This document shows positions 24,140 to 34,919 of a stretch of DNA of 64,000 nucleotides, piece after piece. Every line of letters begins with the position of its first letter. The first letter of the stretch is position 1. This DNA comes from Amaranthus tricolor (lineage: Eukaryota > Streptophyta > Magnoliopsida > Caryophyllales > Amaranthaceae): NCBI RefSeq assembly GCF_026212465.1, contig NC_080056.1, positions 13,359,107-13,423,106 of the forward strand. Reading direction: 5' to 3'. Position numbers and translations under genes: made by a program. Under the pieces are notes generated by a model, which was not told the DNA's origin, did no database searches, and was given only the letters and a program-made list of their open reading frames with translations.

Positions 24140-24520
24140 TATACACCAAAATGATCTAAAATCTTAAAATATAATCAGGATTTAATATTTTTTCAAAAAC
24201 TAAAACTTACTAACAAAATTAAGAAACCCAACAAAACCCAAAAGAAATACATATATTTTCAAAAATTAAGAATCGAAATTGATGGATTACCTGCATATAG
24301 TTTTTGATGTCTTCCTCTCTAATGTTAACTTTCCATTTTAATTTATAGACCTACTTTATTTGTATTTTTTTTCTTTTTCTACAATTTTTGGCTTCATCCG
24401 ACTGTAATATGAACCTTTCACCCACACTGGATGACGGTAGTGATTAACCTTCGACGAAAACCCTAAATTCGCATTAATTAATAACGAAACTAAACTAACC
24501 CTAAATTTTCACAAAAACCC
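24140..24520. repeat. Remainder of copy 2 of the duplicated segment
   Basis: 24140-24235 continues the block cut at 18343; 24232-24520 repeats 18004-18280. This copy shows the uninterrupted join AAGAAACCCAACAAAACCC that reveals the insertion in copy 1. Confidence 0.75.
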
Positions 24521-24819
24521 TAGATTAATGGTGAATCTACACAAAATCCCGAAAATTAAATTCATACCCAAAAATAAATGAAAACCATAAATTTTCAATC
24601 AAACTAAATTTTCAATCAAAAAGATCCCTATTTTTTCGTTTGAACAACCTAAGTAAAAAAATTGAATCTTTTATTCGAAAATCAAAAACGAAGCATCAAT
24701 TAAATTAAAAATGATGGTGAACAGAAAGTGGTTCACTGAAGCTGAAGGAAGGGTCTAGAGGAAGTTGTGTAAAACACTTGAAAAAGGACACAAATAGGGA
24801 GAAAGCAAATGAGGAAGTA

Positions 24820-25684
24820 TAGGTGTTCATTCGGGTAATCGGGTCGGGTCGGTTAGTCACGGTTTGGTTGAAGATCAGTTATTCGAGCTATCAGGTTTGC
24901 ATCAGTTCGGTATCGGTTAAAGTTCGAGTCGAGTGTCAATCGGTCTCGGGTTGTTATAGGTTAACAATTGGTTCAGTTTATCGGGTACAGATCGAATCCG
25001 GGTATTTTTTTTTGAAGTAGAATTCATCTACGAGTTACTAATTACTATCGATCGAGTCAATGTCACATTAAGTTGCTAGTCATTTTTTATTCATGACAAT
25101 ATTCTCTTTACCTAAGGGAAATAGTTAAAATGCAAATCAATTAGTATTTATTACTTTGTTACTTTTATTTGTTTGACTGTAAATTAAAATTAAAGTTCTA
25201 TTATTTTTCATCCAATTTGAGTAAAAATAGTTTATTAGACATTAATCATTGATTATTTACTCTAAATATATAAAACCATGTATTTTTAAAATTTAATTTA
25301 TGAAATACTTATCACTTTATTAGATTAACTAATAAGATGATTGAATATGAGTTGATCATACTTCTATATTAGAAATTGGTTAAGGTTTACAGCAGTTCGA
25401 TTAAAAATTGGTTCGGGTTAAGTTGGTTCTAGCTAGGTTGAGTTCGGTTTCGAGCATGATACAGGTCGGATATGACTCGATTCGGTCACTATTGTTTGGG
25501 TAATTTATGTTAACGGTTACATGTCGATTATAAAAATCGATCGCAGTTCGAAATCAGTTTCCCATTTTCGGTTGTCAATCAATTCAGGTAATGTCGGTTC
25601 AATAAATCTATAAAGGATATGCATTATCGGGTCAAATAACTTTCAATTTTGGATCGGATTTCAGAGTTGGGTCACATTTGAACA

Positions 25685-25687
<3 letters not shown>
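24820..25687. mobile_element. hAT-type non-autonomous element with CGGGT/GGTTCGG subterminal repeats
   Basis: Left end TAGGTGTTCATTCGGG, right end ...TTTGAACATCT, so the tips are inverted (AGGTGTTCA/AGATGTTCA). Both subterminal zones (24830-24990, 25380-25670) are dense in GGTCGG, GGTTCGG and TCGGGT words. No coding region. No clear 8-bp duplication, possibly because the right flank is a CT microsatellite. Confidence 0.6.
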
Positions 25688-25941
<254 letters not shown>

Positions 25942-26000
25942 GGGTTGAGTTCAGGTGAGAACTAACCTTATATGAGAACCATGTAAACTAAAATCTGAGC
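25942..26000 (+). repeat. Left terminal inverted repeat of the FAR1 MULE
   Basis: GGGTTGAGTTCAGGTGAG... matches the complement of 37672-37730. Beyond it to 26300 the word GCGATTT recurs and is mirrored by AAATCGC words at 37080-37600. Confidence 0.8.
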
Positions 26001-26745
26001 CATTAGATCAAATCTGACGGCTGATAATGTAAGGCTTATTCATTAAGGGCATTTTCGGGCATAAGGAACATTTCTCATTCTGACTCTTCACCTTCGTTTT
26101 GCCCTGCGATTTCTCTGCCAAAATTGCTGCGATTTTGATTTTTTTTTGCTGCAAATCTTCACGAAAATTGATTTCATTAAGCTGCAACTTCATCATCTTG
26201 CGATTTTCATTAAGATCTATCATCTTGCGAATTCATTAAGTTCGATTTCTGCTTATTTTCAGAGGCGATTTCATTAAATTGCGATTTTCCTGAGGCGATT
26301 TCAGAGGGGTTTGGATTATGGTTAGTATAAATTTTTCGTTAGTTTATGCTTAGTTTCATCCATTTTGCTGTATTCTCATCAATTTAAGATCTATTATACA
26401 CTCCTATTGAAAATGTTTGTATCAATTTGAAACTGGTATTATGGTCTGCGATTTATGGTCTGTTATTCACCTACATTTAACTTGTGTTATTGTAGAAATA
26501 ATGTATAATAGTGTATTCTGGAAGTGCTTTCATTTTTGTTTTTGTTTTTGAATTTTGTATTCTGGAAGTGCTTTGAAGAAAGTAGAAATAATGTATAATA
26601 GTGTATTCTGGAAGTGCTTTGAATTTTGTTTTTGCTTATATTGTATGATTGCAAAGAATTGTGTTCCTTTTTCAATAAAAGGTGTTGCTTTTTGGTTAAA
26701 TTTGTGTTACGGATTATGTTTTTGCTTATATTGTATGATCTTAAG

Positions 26746-27492
26746 AGTAATCTTCATACTCTTAAGATCAGTCAAATAACCTTTAGGATCAACAACTGTC
26801 TGCCCCGACACAGAATCAGATAACCTATCAAGCTTCAATGATAACACAGTACCCCTACCTTCACCAACAGCAGTCAGATCAGTAACAGGAGTCTGTGCCC
26901 AAGGTGTCTCCGTCCCACCAACAGCTCTACTCTTAGGATCAAGAGCTGTAACATGCTCTTTCTCCTGCCTAGCCTTCTCAAGAAGAGTATCGGGCACAGG
27001 CACAAAACTCTCAAACCTCTTCTTCTTATTCCTCAATGAATAATCCCCAATCTCTGGTATACTATCCCATTCCTCCGCAGACAAAGTATGCAATTTTCTC
27101 TTTAGATCAGCAAACTGTTCCGTAATCTTAGGGTTTGACGCCCTGTACTTCTCAATCTCTTCCTTTAACCTAGCTTCCCTCTTGTCCTTTCTCCTTGAAT
27201 CCATCGTCTTATCAATCTCCTCCCACACAGCATATGCCTCTCTATCATCCTCATCATACTCGGCCGAAGCAAACAATCCGACATCATTTCCCTCGAATTC
27301 ATCAAATTTCTGATTCTCATCATAGCCTTTATCCTCTCCTTCCTCTTCTTCCTCCTCCTCACCACCCTTCCCCCGCCCACGCCCCACAGCCGGAGCCGCA
27401 GCACTACCAATGGTATTAGTAGCAGACCGGTCCAGCAAATCGGGGGCTGAACGAGCAGATCCGATATCAGAACGGGTTGTAAACCCCGTGGC
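26746..27492 (-). pseudogene. Captured fragment of a PRP6/STABILIZED1 splicing-factor gene
   Basis: A 268-codon minus-strand frame (26707-27513) encodes ATGFTTRSDIG, KGYDENQKFDEFEGNDVGLF, KITEQFADLKRKLHTLSAEE, FESFVPVPDTLLEKARQEKE and TPWAQTPVTDLTAVGEGRGT, which match the N-terminal PRP1_N region of plant PRP6/STA1, a U5/tri-snRNP splicing factor. About 249 residues are alignable and no stop or frameshift interrupts them. Both ends change abruptly to MULE sequence (after MKIT at one end, before ATGF at the other), and the TPR repeats of the real protein are absent. It is antisense to the transposase gene, inside its first intron. This looks like transduplication as in Pack-MULEs; I infer it is not a functional splicing factor. 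Confidence 0.85.
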
Positions 27493-27497
27493 AATAT

Positions 27498-30091
27498 ATG
27501 GTCTGTAATTCATCTATATTTAACTTGTATTATTGTAGTGCTTTCATTTTTGTGGTCTGTTTATAGTGCTTTGAATTTTGTTTTTGCTTAATTGTATGAT
27601 TGTAAGAATAGTGTTCCTTTTTCAATAAAAGGTGTTGCTTTTTGGTTAAATTTGTGTTATGGATTATGTTTTAGGATGAAATTGAAGAAATTAGCACTAC
27701 TAACCTTGGTGATGCAAATTCTTCAAGTGAACTCATGGTAAGCCTCTATTTATCAATAATACGCAATAAAAGTATAAAACTGTTTGATACTTTCTATCTC
27801 AAACTCTGCTGCTTTTTACAAAAAACTTTGATGCTTTTTTATAAAACTGTGATGTTTTTGTTTGTTTGATGCTTTCTACTTCAAACTGTGCTGCTTTTTA
27901 CAAAAAACTTAGATGCTTTTTGTATAAAACATTGATGCTTTCTAAATTAAATCTGAGTTACATTTATTCAACACAAAATTCATTCGTTCTTTCTCTTCGA
28001 ATTCAACACGAAAACTATTTATCAATAATACGCAATAAAACTCATGATAACAATGCAAAAATTTTTGATTTTTTAAACAAAATGTCTTACTTTTTACACA
28101 AAATCGTAAATGTCTTTCTTTTTTCTTTAGGTTCTGCAATTTATGGTCTGTAATTCATCTATATTTAACTTGTATTATTGTAGTGCTTTCATTTTTGTGG
28201 TCTGTTTATAGTGCTTTGAATTTTGTTTTTGCTTAATTGTATGATTGTAAGAATAGTGTTCCTTTTTCAATAAAAGGTGTTGCTTTTTGGTTAAATTTGT
28301 GTTATGGATTATGTTTTAGGATGAAATTGAAGAAATTAGCGCTACTAACCTTGGTGATGCAAATTTTTCAAGTGAACTCAAGGTAAGCCTCTATTTATCA
28401 ATAATACGCAATAAAAGTATAAAACTGTTTGATATTTTCTATCTCAAACTCTGCTGCTTTTTACAAAAAACTTAGATGCTTTTTGTATAAAACATTGATG
28501 CTTTCTAAATTAAATCTGAGTTACATTTATTCAACACAAAATTCATTCGTTCTTTCTCTTCGAATTCAACACGAAAACTATTTATCAATAATACGCAATA
28601 AAACTCATGATAACAATGCAAAAATTTTTGATTTTTAAACAAAATGTCTTACTTTTTACACAAAATCGTAAATGTCTTTCTTTTTGCTTTAGGTTGCATT
28701 GCAAGATAATAATGATAAGGCTGGAACATCTTTAACTGAGCATATGGAACCCTTACAAACTGTGACTTTTACAACCACTTCTAACCTTTGTGATAATGCA
28801 AATTCTTCAAGTCAACTCATAGTAAGTCTTTATTTTATCAATAATACGCAGTAAAGTATATGCACAGTGTTACTTTTGGGTAGGAATTGTGATGATTTTT
28901 CAGAGGCGATTTTCATTAAATTCTATTATACTTTAAGTTCTACTACACATCAATCTGCAAAATTTCAGAGGTGATTTTCAGAGGCTATTTCATTAAGTTG
29001 CGATTTTCCTGAGGCAATTTCAGAGGGTTTTGGATTATAGTTTGTATAAATTTGTTGTTAGTTTATGCTTAGTTTCATCCATTTGCTGTATTCTCATCAA
29101 TTTAAGGTCTATTATACACTCCTATTGGAAATGTTTGCATCAATTTGTAACTGGTATTATGGTCTGCAATTTATGGTCTGTAATTCACCTATATTTAACT
29201 TGTATTATTCTAGGAATAATGTATAATAATGTATTATTGTAGTGCTTTCATTTTTGTGGTCTGTTTATAGTGCTTTGAATTTTGTTTTTGCTTAATTTTA
29301 TGATTGTAAGAATAGTGTTCCTTTTTCAATAAAAGGTGTTGCTTTTTGGTTAAATTTGTGTTAGCACTACTAGCCTTGGTGATGCAAATTCTTCAAGTGA
29401 ACTCATGGTAAGCCTCTATCTATCTCAAACTCTGCTGCTTTTTACAAAAAACTTAGATGCTTTGATGCTTTTTTATAAAACTGTGATGTTTTTGTTTGTT
29501 TGATGCTTTCTACTTCAAACTGTGCTGCTTTTTACAAAAAACTTAGATGCTTTTTGTATAAAACATTGATGCTTTCTAAATTAAATCTGAGTTACATTTA
29601 TTCAACACAAAATTCATTCGTTCTTTCTCTTCGAATTCAACACGAAAACTATTTATCAATAATACGCAATAAAACTCATGATAACAATGCAAAAATTTTT
29701 GATTTTTAAACAAAATGTCTTACTTTTTACACAACATCGTAAATGTCTTTCTTTTTGCTTTAGGTTGCATTGCAAGATAATAATGATAAGGCTGGAACAT
29801 CTTTAACTGAGCATATGGAACCCTTACAAACTGTGACTTTTACAACCACTTCTAACCTTTGTGATAATGCAAATTCTTCAAGTCAACTCATAGTAAGTCT
29901 TTATTTTATCAATAATACGCAGTGTTACTTTTGGGTAGGAATTGTGATGATTTTTACACAAAATGTCTTACTTTTTGCTTTAGGTTGCAGTGCAAGATAA
30001 TAATGATAAGGCTGGAACATCTTTAACTGAGCATATGGAACCCTTACAAACTGTGATTTTAACACCCACTTCTTTAAGTGAACATTTATAT
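27498..30091 (+). repeat. Tandemly duplicated leader-exon region of the MULE transposase gene
   Basis: A unit of about 550-700 bp occurs at 27498-28140, 28143-28860, 29175-29900, with a partial fourth at 29940-30091. Exon-like blocks sit between good splice sites. Type A, 63 nt: 27675-27737 and 28320-28382 (TTTTAG|GATGAA...|GTAAGCC); a third at about 29364-29406 lost its acceptor side. Type B, 129 nt: 28693-28821 and 29764-29892; a last version at 29984-30091 (108 nt). All are phase 0 and multiples of three, so any combination keeps the frame. A and B end similarly (NSSSELM, NSSSQLI). Confidence 0.75.
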
Positions 30092-32389
30092 GTAAGTTTA
30101 TTTATGACGATAATAATACATTTGGTGTTAATTTGTGTTGGAAATGTGTTACTTTATGTTGAAAACGTGTTGCTTTCTGTTGAAAACAATGTTGCTGGTA
30201 TTGTGTTTCAGGGTACACCTACTCATAACCTTAATCGTAAACAGTTCATCCCTCATTGTGAGAAAAATCTGATACCAGTACTGCATATGACTTTTGATTC
30301 ATTAGAAGAAGGGGTGAAATTCTATGAAACATATGCTAAGGCTTGTGGTTTTGACATTAGATCAGGGACTAAGAAAGTCTATAAAGGTGTTGTTACATCT
30401 AAATACTATTTGTGTAATAAACAAGGGATGAGGAAAGAGAAATTAGGTGCATTAAGAAGAAGGCTTGTAACTCGTGAAGATTGTTATGCTAAAATTGTTT
30501 TTCAAAGGACTAAAGAGGGTAAATATTGGGTTTTTAAGTTTATTGAAGCCCATAGCCACATTCTTGCCTCACCTATTTCTAGGCAACATTTAAAAGGGTC
30601 ATCTAGTTTAAATAGTGGACAAAAAAGATACATTATGAACAATTTGAACTTGAATAAAGGTCCAACAAGTTCATATAGGATGTGGAAAGAACAAGTAGGA
30701 AGTTATTTGAAAGTAGGTGCTTCACTTGATAACTTTAAAAACTTTTATAGGGATTTAAAGTGTTTTATTAATGAATCTGATGGGCAAATGTTTGTGGAAA
30801 TGTTTGTTAAGAAGAAAGAAATTTCACCTAGTTTTTTTTTTGATTTTGAGGTTGATGATACTAAATCTCTATCGAAGGCAATTTGGGCTGATGGTATTAG
30901 TAGGAGAAACTATTCATTGTTTGGTGATTCGATATCTGTGGATGCTACTTATGGTACTAACAAGTATAATCAAATTTTTGTTCCTTTCACGGGTGTTGAC
31001 CATCACAAAAAATGTGTTACTTTTGCTGTCGGTCTTATTAGTAGGGAAGATGTATCTTCTTATACTTGGTTATTTGAATCTTTTTTGAGGGCAATGAATG
31101 GTAAACAACCAGATTCCATTATAACAGACCAAGATCCAGCCATAAAAATTGCTCTACCCAATGTTTTTGACAAGTCTGTTCATAAATTCTGTTGTTGGCA
31201 TATAATGAAGAAACTAACTGATAAAGTTTCTATTGAGTTACGTAATGATGATGAGTTTTTAAGAAGAATTAATAGACTTGTATATAATAGGGATAATGAG
31301 CCCCATGAATTTGAAGATCAGTGGTCAAAAATGATGTCGGATTATGAGCATGCTAATTTAAGAAATAATGACTGGTTGAATAGTATGTATGATATTAGAG
31401 AAATGTGGGTGCCCGCATATTTTAGAGATCTTTATATGGGTGGTTTGTTTAGAACAACATCTAGGTCAGAAAGTGAGAACAATTTTTTCAATTACTTTGT
31501 GAACAAATTTCTTACATTAGTTGAACTCCAAATGAGGTTTCAAAGTGCAATGGATGTTCAACGTTATATGATGCAAACACTAGATAGTAAATGCAAGTTA
31601 TATTCTGCACCTTTGAAGACTCGTATCCCTCTTGAAAAACATGCTTCTAGTGTCTACACAGATGTTGTTTTTAAGGATTTTCAAGAACAAATTCTTAGCG
31701 CACGCGATGAGTGTGGTTTTGAAAAGAATTTCGTTAGAGATGGCAAGGATGTGTATCGTGTGGTACATTTCAACACTGGGACAATTTTTGAAGTTGTGTA
31801 TGATGCACAAACATTGTATGTTGATTGCTGTTGTAAGTTATTCAAAAGAGTAGGAGTTTTATGTAAGCATGTATTATGGGTTTTGCATGCAAAAGGCGTT
31901 AAATATATACCAGAACCTTACATATTGAAAAGGTGGTCAAAAGATGCTAGTAAAACACCTGTCTATGATATTGATGGCACATTATTGGATGGTAATAATG
32001 CTATAGAATCTAGAAAAGGGGTTTTAGGAGATGTTTGGAATGAGGTACATCGATGCATTAGTTTGGCAGAAGATGATGAGGATGATTTGGTTGAACTTTT
32101 GCACAAAATGAAGTTGTATTCAGCTGAACTTTTAGCAAAAAAGAATTGTGGGCTTGAGAAGACAAAACGTCAAGAGTTAGAAAAGTTTTTGGGTTGTGAA
32201 GCTCCTAAAACAATTACAATTCAAAACCCTAAACAATCCTCAAACAAAGGCAAGAGGAAAGAAAAAGATCCAAAACAAAAGGATACTGAAGATGAAGAAG
32301 AGCAAAGGATGACCAAGCAAAGACAATGTAAAAGTTGTGGCAAAGTTGCAGGTCACAATAGTCGTACGTGTCCACATAAGAAAAAATAA
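29984..32389 (+). CDS. FAR1/FHY3-type MULE transposase
   Basis: Open for about 800 codons; residue numbers count from 29990. FAR1 DNA-binding domain at about 110-190 (FYETYAKACGFDIRSG, YYLCNKQG). MULE DDE domain: D318 in ISVDATYGTNKY, D380 in IITDQDPAIK, E494 in SRSESENNFF. SWIM zinc finger at about 611-632 (CCCKLFKRVGVLCKH) and a C-terminal CCHC knuckle CKSCGKVAGHNSRTC near 778-793. This enzyme binds the TIRs and cuts and joins the element. The first 25 codons come from the last leader exon; the true start is probably upstream, perhaps the ATG at 26318-26320 followed by GTTAGT. A likely intron 30092-30211 (GTAAGT...TTTCAG) is 120 nt and stop-free, so retention stays in frame. No inactivating change seen. 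Confidence 0.9.
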   Translation, partial: VAVQDNNDKAGTSLTEHMEPLQTVILTPTSLSEHLYVSLFMTIIIHLVLICVGNVLLYVENVLLSVENNVAGIVFQGTPTHNLNRKQFIPHCEKNLIPVLHMTFDSLEEGVKFYETYAKACGFDIRSGTKKVYKGVVTSKYYLCNKQGMRKEKLGALRRRLVTREDCYAKIVFQRTKEGKYWVFKFIEAHSHILASPISRQHLKGSSSLNSGQKRYIMNNLNLNKGPTSSYRMWKEQVGSYLKVGASLDNFKNFYRDLKCFINESDGQMFVEMFVKKKEISPSFFFDFEVDDTKSLSKAIWADGISRRNYSLFGDSISVDATYGTNKYNQIFVPFTGVDHHKKCVTFAVGLISREDVSSYTWLFESFLRAMNGKQPDSIITDQDPAIKIALPNVFDKSVHKFCCWHIMKKLTDKVSIELRNDDEFLRRINRLVYNRDNEPHEFEDQWSKMMSDYEHANLRNNDWLNSMYDIREMWVPAYFRDLYMGGLFRTTSRSESENNFFNYFVNKFLTLVELQMRFQSAMDVQRYMMQTLDSKCKLYSAPLKTRIPLEKHASSVYTDVVFKDFQEQILSARDECGFEKNFVRDGKDVYRVVHFNTGTIFEVVYDAQTLYVDCCCKLFKRVGVLCKHVLWVLHAKGVKYIPEPYILKRWSKDASKTPVYDIDGTLLDGNNAIESRKGVLGDVWNEVHRCISLAEDDEDDLVELLHKMKLYSAELLAKKNCGLEKTKRQELEKFLGCEAPKTITIQNPKQSSNKGKRKEKDPKQKDTEDEEEQRMTKQRQCKSCGKVAGHNSRTCPHKKK

Positions 32390-33457
32390 GTAAGTACAAT
32401 ATGATATAAAAAGTGTTACCTCTTGAATTTTATGTTGGTACTTTCTTTTGATAAATAGTGATACTACCGATTCTGTTTTCCACATTTAGACATTAACATT
32501 TATATTTGTTCACTGAATCTTGCAGGTGACTTGTTTTATGAAATACAGTGGTAAATGATTGAATCCCTGCTTCAGAAGAACAATTATATTTGGGGTTGTG
32601 TAGCAGTTACAAAGTGTAAAACTAATTTATGATCGATTCTCTAGAGAAATAGTCTAATCATTAGTATTAGTAGTATGTAGATTACTTTCTGTTTATTTTA
32701 ACATTAGTAGGTTGTATTTTATGAAGAGGATAATTGCCTTTAGACAAATATCTATTTATTTTAACATTGTAATTGTTAGAATTAGTTATATGTAGACTAA
32801 TTTATTTTCGTCATTATCATTCAATTTCCACTTTGCTGGTCTAGCTTGCACGATTAGTGCCTCAATTTCATCTACATAATCTCTTTCAATTAGTCAGAAA
32901 CTCAATTTCGTCATTTGGAGTTCAATTATCATAATCTCTTTTAGATGTGAGGATAAGATCTAGTATTACCATGTAGTGCAAACTAATTAAAATTGAAGCT
33001 CAATGATAATGATTCAATATTTTCTTATGAATTTTTACTATTTCCATGTTTATAATTAATTTTAAATTTAAGGATGAAAGATTCTATTATCATGAGTTGA
33101 AAGCATCACGATTTTATGTGGAAAGCATCACACGTTTTATAAATGTAACACATGATATATGAAAATGGTAGAAGATGATGTATTGTATAATTAATTTGTA
33201 GAGGTAAATTTTTGTAATAATGAAAGAAATATATATAAACAAAAAAGAAATGTACAAATGCAGGGAGGTAGAATTCCATTCAGTGGCAAATAAACAATTA
33301 CCAAAACACAGTATCACAGTTTGAGTCAAAAACAAAACTCATCACAATTTGAATCATCACAGTTTTGTCATGGAATCATCACAGTTTTCTTCACAATTAC
33401 AAATGCTTTCTGCTTTTTGAATCATCCCAGTTTTGTCATGGAATCAAAAGATGTATC
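32390..33457. other. Spacer between the two convergent MULE genes
   Basis: AT-rich; holds the 3' ends of the transposase (plus strand) and of the second gene (minus strand). No further coding sequence recognised. Confidence 0.5.
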
Positions 33458-34754
33458 TCAAATTTTCTTCTTTCCTCTCTTCTTGGCAATCAATTTCGGT
33501 GCTGGTGAAGGTGTTTTCTCGAGATCTGATATTCCCAGGTCAAAGCTTGGTAAGTCGATGTCAGCTGTTCGTCTTTTAACAACTCTTATCCTGTTCATAA
33601 TCTCATCAATCTCCTCCATCACTTTTGGGTCTGAATACCATTGTGATAGTGTTGGAGAGTTTGATGATTGTCCGACATCTTGTGCTTGATTGCCTTTTTC
33701 CTTTAACTTCAACAGTCTTGATATATGATATTGAGTAACAATTTCCATGTTCCTCTTCATCTTGCTAACTTCTGCCATTAGCTCCTTAATAAAAAGAATA
33801 TATTAATAAAAAACAGTTCAATTTATAAAAAACTGCTACTTTATAGTTTTTATAAAAAACTGCTACTGGATGTTTTTATAAAAAATTAAATGTTAAAGAT
33901 AATATTACTTACATCACCAGCTGTATCATGAATTTTTTGATCAGAAGATGCCAACAAGCCATCGGGAATAGGGATCTTGAGATACATCCCATTTTCTTCT
34001 AGCTCCACCTCATCATCATGCATTTTTTTTCTTAATTTCTTTGAAACTGGGTATGTGTCTCCATCGAAATCACCCAGTCCAAAGGATCTAGACTTCAACT
34101 CAAGTTGTGCCCTTTTTTTCAAAGTCTCAAAAGTCCAATGTTGGATTAAGGGCAACCTTGATGATGGAAAAATACCTAGAGAGCTAACTCGATGGTAAAA
34201 GCAAATTTCTAATATGGCTAGACATGAAGGAATGTTTTTCAAATTTTTTGTTTGGCATCTCTCCAAGCCTTTTCTAAACCTATCAAACACTAAACCACAC
34301 CAGTTAAGATTTTTTATCTCCTTAACATCAACTAATGGTTTAAGCAAACTATGATCAACATTTCGGTGTGAATTGGGAGCCAAAAATGTGATAAAAGCAT
34401 ACATTACAAAAAACCATTAGTTTTTGTAAAAAAACAAACATAAAACTTACTGTTTCTTTTTGGAAGCAACAGATTTTTTTGTTTTCGGGACAGGTTGTTC
34501 CTCTTCATGATTTTCTTCTACTCTTGTAGCTACTTCAACACTGAAGCATCACAATTTTATGAATACAGCATCACATTTTATAAAAGAAAGCAACATTTTA
34601 TCTTGATTTTCCCTCGTGTACTCTTATTAAACAAGACTTACCTTTTCTTTTTTGAGGCAACAATTTTTATTCTTTTCCCTCGTGTACTTGGCATACCTTG
34701 AGGATCTGCTATTATTGGTTCTTCAACTTGTGCAGAATTTCGAGTAACTACCAT
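33458..34754 (-). CDS. Second gene of the FAR1 MULE, unknown function (spliced model)
   Basis: Proposed exons on the minus strand: 34754-34642 (ATG; MVVTRNSAQVEEP, ends in a Lys-rich SKKKR stretch), 34540-34451 (VEVATRVEENHEEEQPVPK, again Lys-rich), about 34404-33913 (ITFLAPNSHRN, VDVKEIKNLNWCGLVFDRF, IPSCLAILEICFYHRVSSLG) and 33784-33458 (MAEVSKMKRNMEIV, DIDLPSFDLGISDLEKTPSP, basic KKRGKKKI end). Donors are GTAAGT-type; the acceptor of exon 3 is not clear. The WCGLVFDRF-type segment reminds me of proteins accompanying Ulp1-like proteases in plant MULEs, but no protease domain is present. Lys-rich termini suggest nuclear import. The role is unknown; it may assist transposition. Confidence 0.5.
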
Positions 34755-34919
34755 ATTTCTAATAAACAAAAATAAAAAACTTGTGTATAAATCGAAAGAA
34801 CAACTCGTGTATAAAAATCACAGAAAGCATATGAAATGTATTACTTTATGCATTTTGTATTGTATATGAAATGGTAGTGTATCATGTATTGTATTTTGTG
34901 TTGAATAAATGCAACAACA

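Noticed and set aside
26746..27492. A functional PRP6/STA1 gene
   Set aside because: Only the N-terminal region is present, with abrupt ends and no TPR region.
27866..29709. Repeated 69-95 codon frames starting MMLSTSNCAAFYKKLRC
   Set aside because: They lie in the presumed introns of the tandem leader units; they are identical only because the unit is duplicated.
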